Notes under the pieces: model-generated
Seen by the model: the letters and a program-made list of their open reading frames with translations, nothing else
What the model was told of the DNA's origin: nothing
Databases searched by the model: none
Translations under genes and position numbers: made by a program
DNA from: Leptospira sp.
GTDB taxonomy: Bacteria; Spirochaetota; Leptospiria; Leptospirales; Leptospiraceae
Assembly: GCA_025457985.1 (NCBI GenBank)
Contig: JALOTI010000036.1
Span: 1-9,633, forward strand
Direction: 5' to 3'
Length of the DNA stretch: 9,633 nucleotides
In this document: positions 1 to 6,175 of the stretch, one piece after another
Layout: the number at the start of each line of letters is the position of its first letter
Numbering within the stretch: position 1 is the stretch's first letter

Positions 1-1
1 T

Positions 2-811
2 TTAGATGAGACCCTCAAACGAATCGAATACATAAAGGCAAATGCAACAGGCATTATGCATGAGGCAAAAAAAATCCAAAAAGAAATCTCCAATTTCAGA
101 TCTAAAACAGATGCCGATGAAAAAGAGAGAATTGATACTGCAGATATAAAACTTGGTGATATTTTAATAAAATTTTTACAAAAATCATTTCCTAAAGATT
201 CCATTCTTTGCGAAGACAGGCCTGAGATAGATGGAGGTGATTTTCGTTGGGTTCTTGACCCCGTCGATGGATCTATGAATTTCGTTAGAGGTCTTCCTCT
301 ATACGCAGTCTCAATTGGATTAGAACACCGTGAAACACCTGTTGGGGGAGTAGTCATAGTTCCTCCACAAGATTCTGTTTATTCCGCTGTGCTTGGAGAA
401 GGGGCACAAAAAAACGGCGAAACAATAATGACATCTTCAGTTCAGGAGCTGAATCGTGCCATTTTTTCGCCAAACCTTCCTACCAAAAGAGCTCATATGA
501 TTCAGGAAATCATGGCTGATCTTTCTGGATTTTTGACCTATGCTCGATCCTTCCGAAGGACTGGGTCCTTTGTTTTGGATTGTTGTTTTATAGCAGAAGG
601 TGTGATGGATGGTATTTGGGAAAAAACAGTTAAACATTGGGATGTGTCTGCAGTATCCGTTATCCTTTCTGAAGCTGGTGGAAAGTTAACTGATCTGGCT
701 GGAAAACACTACTACATCGGACTGCCCGAACTCATTGCTTCCAATGGGATACTCCATGATGAGATTTTAAAATTGTTAAAAACTGTTCGGTCGACTGTCA
801 GTCGAAACTGA
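2..811 (+). CDS. Inositol monophosphatase family protein, 5' end cut by window edge
   Basis: Mg2+-dependent sugar-phosphate phosphatase of the IMPase fold, probably cytoplasmic. Counting from the first in-frame codon in the window (position 2), metal-site motif 1 is WVLDPVDGSMNF at residues 83-94, with Asp86 and Asp89. The upstream Glu ligand is Glu71 in ILCED, and motif 2 is WDVSAVSVILSEAGG at 213-227, with Asp214. An RRTGS segment (185-189) matches the usual R-x-x-G-S helix start. The first ATG is at 56, but the frame is open to the left edge. The residues coded by 2-55 resemble the first helix of the family, so the true start probably lies just left of the window. The visible 269 residues are already close to family length. 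The substrate cannot be assigned. Inositol phosphate is the default, and histidinol phosphate is possible given the neighbouring amino-acid genes. DGSMNF instead of DGTxNF is a mild variation. Confidence 0.9.
   Translation, partial: LDETLKRIEYIKANATGIMHEAKKIQKEISNFRSKTDADEKERIDTADIKLGDILIKFLQKSFPKDSILCEDRPEIDGGDFRWVLDPVDGSMNFVRGLPLYAVSIGLEHRETPVGGVVIVPPQDSVYSAVLGEGAQKNGETIMTSSVQELNRAIFSPNLPTKRAHMIQEIMADLSGFLTYARSFRRTGSFVLDCCFIAEGVMDGIWEKTVKHWDVSAVSVILSEAGGKLTDLAGKHYYIGLPELIASNGILHDEILKLLKTVRSTVSRN
791..805. repeat. Perfect 7-bp inverted repeat near the end of the phosphatase gene
   Basis: TCGACTG and CAGTCGA flank a single central T, forming a 15-bp perfect palindrome that ends four bases before the phosphatase stop codon (809-811). 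As RNA it could form a 6-bp stem with a 3-nt loop. The nearest T-run (821-825) is about 15 nt downstream, so it is not a standard intrinsic terminator. It could be a protein-binding site upstream of trpE, or chance. Confidence 0.4.
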
Positions 812-876
812 TAGAATCCCTTTTTGATTTCGCAAATTCACTAAAATTTTATTCTGGTTCCATTAGACCTCATTTT
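812..876 (+). promoter_or_regulatory. Leader between phosphatase and trpE, possible weak promoter
   Basis: These 65 bp separate the phosphatase stop from the trpE start. A possible promoter is TTGATT (824-829), a 17-bp spacer, then TTTTAT (847-852). Each hexamer matches the bacterial consensus at only 4 of 6 positions. No Shine-Dalgarno sequence is obvious before the ATG at 877. There is no Trp-codon-rich leader peptide and no terminator/antiterminator pair, so nothing points to attenuation. Read-through from the phosphatase gene is equally possible. Confidence 0.25.
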
Positions 877-2259
877 ATGAAAGCGAAACTTCCGAAATTC
901 AAAATATCTAAAAAACCTATTTATACAGTTCTCAATTTGCCCGAAGGGATAGAATTTTGGGAATTGTTTCGCTATTTTGAAGATAGATATGATGTCTGTT
1001 TTTTATTAGAATCGGCGGGTGATAACCAGTATGATTCTCGTTATTCTGTAATTGGCTTTGATCCGAAAACAATCATTAGAGGAGAAGAAGGATTTTTAGA
1101 AATAAACGGAGAAAAATTCGAAGTAGAAAATCCTTATTACGCCTTACGTGAATTAACTGACTATGACTCCTTAAGCATAAGTTATGGAGGAGGACTTGTC
1201 GGTTATTTAGGTTACTCTTGTATGCAGTTCTTTGAGCCTAAATTGGATTTAGAACCCCATCCAGAATTTCCAGCAATGCTTTTTGGCCTCTACATGGATG
1301 GTCTGATTTTTGATAAATTTACTGGCGAACTGATCTATTTTGACAATGGCCTCAATCGTTTGGAAGAAGTACGCTCGATTTTAAATCGTTCTTTGGTTCC
1401 CTATGACAAACTTTCCCCTAAAGTTACAGTCAAATTAAAAAAAACCGGTCTGAGCCAAGAAGAACATAGAGTTATGGTTGAGTCGGCTTTGGAAGAGGTA
1501 AGAGCAGGCAATACCTTTCAGTGCCAAATCGGATTTGAAGAGTCTTATACAATAAACGGCAATCCCTTGGCAATCTATGAAACCCTAAGGGCAATCAATC
1601 CTTCGCCTCATATGTATTATGTGAAATTTAAAGACAAAGTTATACTCGGAGCCAGTCCAGAACTTTTATTTCGGTTACGACAGGGTGAAATGGAGTCTTT
1701 TCCTTTAGCCGGAACCATAAAACGGGGAAGTACCCCTGCAGAAGATGTATCTTTAGCACGTAAACTTCTTACTGATCCAAAGGAAATTGCAGAACACAAT
1801 ATGCTCATCGACCTACATAGGAATGACATTGGACGGGTCGCCAAATTCGGTACAGTTAAAGTTAGGCGAAGATTTGATATAAAACGTTTTTCTCATGTAC
1901 AACATATTTCGAGTGAAGTGGTTGGTATATTAAAATCTAAGGAAGATATGTTCTCTGGCTTGGCGGCATCCTTTCCAGCTGGAACCCTTTCTGGCGCTCC
2001 AAAAATTGAATCGATGAAAATCATCGAGAGAATAGAAAAGAGCCCTCGCGGTCCGTATGGAGGTGCCGTGGGAACCTTTGGCTTTAATGGAGATTGTACA
2101 TTTGCTATTCCGATCCGAAGTTTTTTTGTGAGTGGTGACACTGGGTTCGTTCGAGCCTCAGGTGGGATCGTTTATGATTCAAAACCAGAAGATGAGTATT
2201 TAGAAATCAAAAATAAATTGGCCTCTGTTCGAAGGGCACTCGATTTCCACAAAGGTTGA
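877..2259 (+). CDS. trpE: Anthranilate synthase component I (TrpE)
   Basis: Large subunit that converts chorismate to anthranilate using ammonia supplied by TrpG; first step of tryptophan synthesis, cytoplasmic. The 460 residues comprise an N-terminal regulatory part followed by the chorismate-binding domain. LLES at 43-46 is the tryptophan feedback-site motif known in enteric TrpE, followed by RYSVIG (55-60). The catalytic part shows NPSPHMYY (241-248), GASPELL (258-264), PLAGT (276-280), AEHNMLIDL (305-313), FPAGTLSGAPK (366-376) and RGPYGGAVG (391-399). The Ala in PLAGT favours TrpE over aminodeoxychorismate synthase PabB, which usually has Lys there. The protein is shorter than the roughly 520-residue enteric enzyme. 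DLHRND carries His314 where Gly or Ala is usual. The gene ends one base before trpG, so co-expression is expected. The ATG at 877 starts the protein a sensible distance before the first conserved block. Confidence 0.93.
   Translation: MKAKLPKFKISKKPIYTVLNLPEGIEFWELFRYFEDRYDVCFLLESAGDNQYDSRYSVIGFDPKTIIRGEEGFLEINGEKFEVENPYYALRELTDYDSLSISYGGGLVGYLGYSCMQFFEPKLDLEPHPEFPAMLFGLYMDGLIFDKFTGELIYFDNGLNRLEEVRSILNRSLVPYDKLSPKVTVKLKKTGLSQEEHRVMVESALEEVRAGNTFQCQIGFEESYTINGNPLAIYETLRAINPSPHMYYVKFKDKVILGASPELLFRLRQGEMESFPLAGTIKRGSTPAEDVSLARKLLTDPKEIAEHNMLIDLHRNDIGRVAKFGTVKVRRRFDIKRFSHVQHISSEVVGILKSKEDMFSGLAASFPAGTLSGAPKIESMKIIERIEKSPRGPYGGAVGTFGFNGDCTFAIPIRSFFVSGDTGFVRASGGIVYDSKPEDEYLEIKNKLASVRRALDFHKG
2251..2255 (+). 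promoter_or_regulatory. Shine-Dalgarno for trpG
   Basis: AAAGG lies within the last codons of trpE, five bases before the trpG ATG at 2261. It supports that start and suggests translational coupling, since the trpE stop (2257-2259) falls between this site and the start codon. Confidence 0.5.
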
Positions 2260-2260
2260 T

Positions 2261-2863
2261 ATGAAAGTTTTAATTCTAGATAACTACGATTCCTTTACCT
2301 ACAATCTATACCAACTAATCGGTGAAATATTAGAAGAGGCTGATTCCCAATTTGAGTTAGATGTACTCCGAAACGACCAAGTCCCGTTTGAAACCATTCA
2401 GAATAGAAATTATGACCGAATCATTATTTCACCAGGTCCTGGCCATCCTGCTGATCCCGCATATTTTGGTGTAAGTGCTGATATTCTAAAGACCTTAGGT
2501 GGTCAGACATCCATCCTTGGGATCTGTTTGGGAATGCAAGGGATGGCTACGGTTTTTGGCGGCGAGGTGGTCCGAGCAAATATTGCCATGCATGGGAAAC
2601 TCTCTCCGATTGAGCATGATGGAAAGGGAATTTTTAAAGGATTAACTCAACAAATAGAAATTATGCGATATCATAGTTTGGTCGCAAAAGAAGATACTCT
2701 CCCTGATGTGTTAGAAGTTACGGCTCGAGTATCCGCTGGAGACGGAAAAGGTGAAATCATGGGTCTTAGACACCGAAGCTTAAAGATTGAGGGTGTTCAA
2801 TTCCATCCCGAGTCTTTCGGTTCTGAAGAAGGAAAACTCCTTTTAAAGAATTTTCTATTTTAA
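2261..2863 (+). CDS. trpG: Anthranilate synthase component II, glutamine amidotransferase (TrpG)
   Basis: Class I glutamine amidotransferase that releases ammonia from glutamine for TrpE. It may also serve p-aminobenzoate synthesis as PabA, as in bacteria with a single shared subunit. At 200 residues it has the usual length. DNYDSFTYNL is at 7-16 and the oxyanion-region SPGPGHP at 57-63. The nucleophile is Cys89 in GICLGMQ (87-93), RYHSL is at 136-140, and the catalytic His182 and Glu184 lie in FHPES. Family members usually have LGHQ where this one has LGMQ; Met at this position is common in other class I amidotransferases. It follows trpE by one base. The stop overlaps by 9 nt the 3' end of the convergent lipoprotein gene, with no terminator visible between them. 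Confidence 0.93.
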   Translation: MKVLILDNYDSFTYNLYQLIGEILEEADSQFELDVLRNDQVPFETIQNRNYDRIIISPGPGHPADPAYFGVSADILKTLGGQTSILGICLGMQGMATVFGGEVVRANIAMHGKLSPIEHDGKGIFKGLTQQIEIMRYHSLVAKEDTLPDVLEVTARVSAGDGKGEIMGLRHRSLKIEGVQFHPESFGSEEGKLLLKNFLF

Positions 2864-4099
2864 ATCTTTCATCATGGCTGCTTCCCAAGCTGCATAAAAT
2901 TCAAAATCCTGGGAAATCTTTTGTGAATCTTCACTACCGAATAGAGAAAATCTCTTTCGCATAACCTCCGCGTAGGTTTTAAAATTAGTAGTTTGAGATT
3001 TTCCATCATAGCGAAAGCTTGCTTGAAATTGATTGCCACCCCTTCCTTGTGTACCCGTAACCATCAATGTCATTGCATCCGATAGATACTCATCCAGATT
3101 TCCTGGAATAAAAAAATCGAGAACTCCTGTGGGGATGAAGTATAAAAATCTACCAGAGATTTCCTTCTTCCCAAGTCTTACAAATTTGCCCTGCAAAATA
3201 TCTTCGTTAGGTTTCCAATCGGCCTTAAGTTTGTATTCTAAATTGTGGAGATTAAGAGTAATTCCAAACGATTTAATTTCGATATCTCCTAAAAACCGAA
3301 TCTCTTTCGGTTTCAAAAATAGATCTTTAGGTGGATTTACTGGTAAGTAGAATTGTAAAGTCCGTCCGTGATTTGCAATTCGTAATTTATATTTAGGATT
3401 GGATGGATCCCAAATGATTACATTAATCTTTGATTTTTCTAATCTAGCTCCCGATCGATTGTAAAAGCCGGGAAATTTGGTTTTGGTAGTTTCGTTTAAT
3501 GTAAATTCTAACAATTGCCACTCGGATGTTTCTGTAATCTGGCATGCAAGTGTTCCGCAGAGAAATTTCAAATTTTCGGATTTATTTCGAAATTCATAAT
3601 ATTCATTGTGTTGATTTGCTAAGAGAACAAATCCATTGAGCCAGCGAAAAAAATCTGACGGCTTATAACCTTGCAAATTATGGGACACGGTTCTTTCAAC
3701 ACTATAGATTTCTTTTTCATCCCAATTTTGTGGAATGAATTCTACTTCTGCATAATAATCAGTTGATTTATCTTTTTTCCCATACCAGTCAATTTTCCAA
3801 TTTGATAGTCCTTGTTTTGAACCACTGAGTGTTAGAAAAAGATTTCCTTGGTCGTTAGTTTTTAATTCTTTTGAAATGAGATTGTTCGCAATACCATTCA
3901 AGGCTTGCAAAAGTACTTCGTTGGTGGTAGAGGCCTGAATAGCTTTCTGTAAACTTAAGTATCCAGTCCAAAACTGATATTGGTTTTCGTTTTTTTGGAG
4001 GCATCCTAAAAAGAAGAAAAACGTTAGGAAGAAATAAAAGGAAGGATTTCTAATTAATTTCCCCACGTAGGATATCATGGATTTTATGAATATTTTCAT
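2855..4099 (-). CDS. Putative lipoprotein of unknown function
   Basis: I do not recognise the family. The N-terminus has a basic stretch (KLIRN), a long Phe-rich hydrophobic segment and then FFLGC, a loose lipobox with Gly at -1 acceptable for spirochetes. This suggests signal peptidase II cleavage and a lipidated mature protein of about 380 residues. The mature part is rich in aromatic and charged residues with alternating hydrophobic patterns, suggesting beta structure; there is no obvious catalytic motif. Starts are uncertain: GTG at 4102, ATG at 4099 (used here, Cys at residue 33), ATG at 4078 (Cys26, a more typical signal length) or GTG at 4066 (Cys22). None has a good Shine-Dalgarno. 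From 4099 the 5' end overlaps the upstream redoxin-like gene by 50 nt, implying coupled expression. The 3' end overlaps trpG by 9 nt in convergent orientation. Confidence 0.75.
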   Translation of the reverse strand: MKIFIKSMISYVGKLIRNPSFYFFLTFFFFLGCLQKNENQYQFWTGYLSLQKAIQASTTNEVLLQALNGIANNLISKELKTNDQGNLFLTLSGSKQGLSNWKIDWYGKKDKSTDYYAEVEFIPQNWDEKEIYSVERTVSHNLQGYKPSDFFRWLNGFVLLANQHNEYYEFRNKSENLKFLCGTLACQITETSEWQLLEFTLNETTKTKFPGFYNRSGARLEKSKINVIIWDPSNPKYKLRIANHGRTLQFYLPVNPPKDLFLKPKEIRFLGDIEIKSFGITLNLHNLEYKLKADWKPNEDILQGKFVRLGKKEISGRFLYFIPTGVLDFFIPGNLDEYLSDAMTLMVTGTQGRGGNQFQASFRYDGKSQTTNFKTYAEVMRKRFSLFGSEDSQKISQDFEFYAAWEAAMMKDLK

Positions 4100-4559
4100 C
4101 ACTTATTTTTTCTATATACTCGCTATGGATTTGATTGCCCGTTTTACTAAAAATTCGCAAAAATCCTTCCTGTTTTTTTAATCCAATGCTTAACTGCCCT
4201 TGGCGATCGAGGAGAATACTCTCAAATTGTTTGTTTTTGGATTCCTCAATGTACGATTCTACCATTTGGTTGGATTCTCGTAAGTCTAGATACATTAAAT
4301 ATTCAACCTTTGATGCATCTTTCCAAAGTAGATTTTGCATTTTCCAGTAGATTTTTCGTCCTATTTTGCGACATACTTCTAAATCCCTTAAAAAACATCC
4401 AAGTAATACTACTGGCTTAGATTTTAAGTTCTGTGAAGAATAGATTTGACCGTACTGATCTTTGATTTCAAATTTTGGTATAGTTTGCGATACTAAGGAA
4501 GGATTTTGTATGAGCATCGATGAAATCGAAAGTAGCAGAATTAATTTTGTCATGTTCAT
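4050..4559 (-). CDS. Exported thioredoxin-fold-like (redoxin-like) protein, degenerate active site
   Basis: A 169-residue protein starting with an export signal: Met, Lys, a Leu/Ile-rich core, then a possible cleavage around LVSQ. The mature part opens with IPKFEIKDQYGQIYSSQNLKSKPVVLL in outline. This resembles the start of AhpC/TSA or redoxin domains (Px-F-x-DQxG, then K-P-V-V strand). The CxxC redox pair is absent; instead Cys55 and Cys63 are seven residues apart. A later LLDRQGQL and FSKTGNQI resemble the usual strand-turn elements, but the cis-proline expected before the latter is not evident. Fold assignment is an inference from pattern, so a thiol-disulfide role is doubtful. Starts: ATG 4559 (used), ATG 4553, or TTG 4595, which would put polar residues before the signal and overlap the divergent gene. 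The 3' end overlaps the downstream lipoprotein gene. Confidence 0.7.
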   Translation of the reverse strand: MNMTKLILLLSISSMLIQNPSLVSQTIPKFEIKDQYGQIYSSQNLKSKPVVLLGCFLRDLEVCRKIGRKIYWKMQNLLWKDASKVEYLMYLDLRESNQMVESYIEESKNKQFESILLDRQGQLSIGLKKQEGFLRIFSKTGNQIHSEYIEKISDENIHKIHDILRGEIN

Positions 4560-4574
4560 TTGATACTTTAGTTT
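4560..4574. promoter_or_regulatory. 15-bp divergent gap between two start codons
   Basis: Only 15 bp separate the minus-strand ATG (4557-4559) from the plus-strand ATG (4575-4577). Any promoters must therefore extend into the opposite coding region. On the plus strand GATACT (4562-4567) could be a -10 whose transcript would start at or next to the ATG. On the minus strand TTGAAA within 4590-4597 resembles a -35, but no convincing -10 stands at standard spacing. Neither start has a clear Shine-Dalgarno. Confidence 0.25.
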
Positions 4575-5432
4575 ATGGATTCTCGTCTCTTTCAATTAAC
4601 GGCTTTTTTTCCAGTTCTGATAACACTATTCAGTATAAATTGGATCGGATGTTCCACTTATAAAAAAGAGAACTATAAACTGAAACATGCAGGTTCTTCC
4701 ATAGCAATCTACGAAACATCCGAGGAGAAATTAAAGAATATTTTGCCGGAACAAATACAAAACCAAATTTTGCGATTTGATCCCTTGGAATCAGATCTTT
4801 ATAGCTTAAAATTTGTTTATATCAAACAAAATATTTTTTCAACGGAGGACTGGGTTCCAATCATTGATGAACAGATGATTAAGGAACTAACATTAGCATA
4901 CAAAGATATTCTAAAATCAAGTCCTTCGAATTTATCGTCTTTACTGTTTTTGATAAAAGTGGATGATCCTCTATCACCGAACACAAAGATTCTTCGAACG
5001 AGTTTTTATTTTTTAAGGTTACGAGATGGTGGTAGCGCTATAATTTTCAGGGAAATTAATCAAAATATCAGTTTTCCGTCTCAATACAGTTTTGAAGATT
5101 GGACCCTATTTCAATCGGAAAAGATTAAACCACTAAAGAAGCCACTAATTCTTTTAAAACCCAAAAACAAAGGCCTCCGGATGTTTGTTGATAAGAGCAA
5201 TTCGAAGTCCCTAGTTTATCCAAACATAGTTCTTCACGAATCCAGTTTTCAGGCAGAAAATGAGTTTGTCTGGCGAACGCCTATGGACGGAGACGAGGAT
5301 CTTCCATCGGCTGAGCCTACGTGGCAATCTGTACCTGAAAAATTAAAAATACTTAACCAAATGAAAGCCGATGGACTGATAACAGAAGAAGAATACGAAA
5401 ATAAAAAGAAGAAACTGCTACAAGATTTCTAA
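4575..5432 (+). CDS. Putative lipoprotein with C-terminal SHOCT motif
   Basis: A 285-residue protein of unknown role. The first 26 residues form a signal peptide ending in INWIGC, a loose lipobox, so lipidation at Cys26 is likely. The central part has no motif I recognise. It contains a Lys/Leu/Pro-rich stretch near 185-200 and an acidic linker (DGDEDLPSAEP, about 238-248). The last 31 residues, KLKILNQMKADGLITEEEY followed by a Lys-rich end, match the SHOCT (short C-terminal) pattern of L-x-x-L-x-x-x-G-I-T-x-x-E-(F/Y)-x-x-K-K. This is usually an oligomerisation or recruitment appendage with no defined catalysis. The ATG at 4575 is the first start after an in-frame TAG at 4569-4571, so the start is well constrained. 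The stop overlaps cysE by 4 nt in convergent orientation. Confidence 0.8.
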   Translation: MDSRLFQLTAFFPVLITLFSINWIGCSTYKKENYKLKHAGSSIAIYETSEEKLKNILPEQIQNQILRFDPLESDLYSLKFVYIKQNIFSTEDWVPIIDEQMIKELTLAYKDILKSSPSNLSSLLFLIKVDDPLSPNTKILRTSFYFLRLRDGGSAIIFREINQNISFPSQYSFEDWTLFQSEKIKPLKKPLILLKPKNKGLRMFVDKSNSKSLVYPNIVLHESSFQAENEFVWRTPMDGDEDLPSAEPTWQSVPEKLKILNQMKADGLITEEEYENKKKKLLQDF

Positions 5433-6172
5433 ATACCATCACCATAGATAAACTCCTGAACGAATTTATCGTTTTTTCCGTCTTCTAAAGGAGTCTCAAT
5501 CGAAACAGTTCCGCTAGATTTGTCTTTTTCGAGAAGCTGTTGTTTTTCAGCAAGTTTGTTGATAAGGTGTTGTTGCGTTTCCACTTTTTCTAGTAAGACA
5601 CTGAATACCTTTGCTACTGGATCGGGCATTTGATTGTGATCTAACATTTGTTCAATGCTATCTCCATAATCTCCTGCTTTAACAACTTTTCCTGGTATTC
5701 CCACAACTGTACTTCCTTGAGGAACGTTTCGCATAACAACGGATCCTGCGCCAACACGCACATGATCTTCGATGACTATATTTCCAAGTACTTTGGCACC
5801 AGCCCCAATCACACAATTTTTACCTATGGTAGGATGTCTTTTACCAGACTCTTTTCCTGTACCTCCAAGGGTTACACCTTGAAAAATCAAACTACCGGAT
5901 CCAATTTCTGCGGTTTCACCTATTACTACTCCAGATCCGTGATCTATAAAAACGCCTTTCGCAATTTTTGCACCTGGATGGATATCAATACCTGTTAAAA
6001 ACCGAGTTAGATAGTTTATAAGACGTGGTAAAAGAGGCAACCTTGCCCAATAAAGAAAATGTGCAATTTTATGAAGCCAAATTGCATGTAACCCCGGGTA
6101 GCATAAAATTATTTCTAAATATGATTTTGCTGCGGGATCAAATTTACGTATGATTCGAATATTTTCAAACAT
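5429..6172 (-). CDS. cysE: Serine O-acetyltransferase (CysE)
   Basis: Transfers acetyl from acetyl-CoA to L-serine, giving O-acetylserine for cysteine synthesis; cytoplasmic. It is a left-handed beta-helix hexapeptide-repeat enzyme of 247 residues. It shows DPAAKSYLEIIL (12-23), GLHAIWLHKIAH (27-38), GIDIHPGAKI (61-70), the catalytic FIDHGSGVVIGETA (75-88, with Asp77-His78), GVTLGGTGK (99-107), RHP (112-114), IGAGAKVLGNI (122-132) and VVGIPGKVV (156-164). The overall plan matches the short Bacillus-type enzyme, lacking the longer enteric N-terminal domain. After the conserved D-H-x-x-x-PDPVA segment (178-187) comes a Gln/Leu/Lys-rich coiled-coil-like stretch (about 192-217) and a polar tail. 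The ATG lies three bases after the MCP stop with no Shine-Dalgarno, implying translational coupling. No cysteine-responsive element is visible. Confidence 0.93.
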   Translation of the reverse strand: MFENIRIIRKFDPAAKSYLEIILCYPGLHAIWLHKIAHFLYWARLPLLPRLINYLTRFLTGIDIHPGAKIAKGVFIDHGSGVVIGETAEIGSGSLIFQGVTLGGTGKESGKRHPTIGKNCVIGAGAKVLGNIVIEDHVRVGAGSVVMRNVPQGSTVVGIPGKVVKAGDYGDSIEQMLDHNQMPDPVAKVFSVLLEKVETQQHLINKLAEKQQLLEKDKSSGTVSIETPLEDGKNDKFVQEFIYGDGI

Positions 6173-6175
6173 GAA

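Noticed and set aside
2..811. CysQ-type PAP phosphatase
   Set aside because: The DPxDG motif is followed by SMNF as in IMPases, not the T-K-E-F form typical of CysQ.
812..876. Tryptophan attenuator upstream of trpE
   Set aside because: No leader peptide with tandem Trp codons and no alternative stem-loops ending in a T-run.
877..2259. Para-aminobenzoate synthase component PabB rather than TrpE
   Set aside because: PLAGT has Ala where PabB usually has Lys, the LLES feedback motif is present, and trpG follows directly. TrpE is the better call.
3033..3350. Open frame of 105 codons on the plus strand inside the minus-strand lipoprotein gene
   Set aside because: No ribosome-binding site or recognisable protein pattern; the minus-strand frame covers the whole region with a signal peptide.
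4560..4595. TTG at 4595 as the start of the redoxin-like gene
   Set aside because: It would add 12 polar residues before the export signal and run into the divergent gene. The ATG at 4559 gives a normal signal peptide.
5648..5998. Open frame of 116 codons on the plus strand opposite cysE
   Set aside because: It is entirely within the hexapeptide-repeat region of cysE on the other strand, with a composition explained by those repeats.
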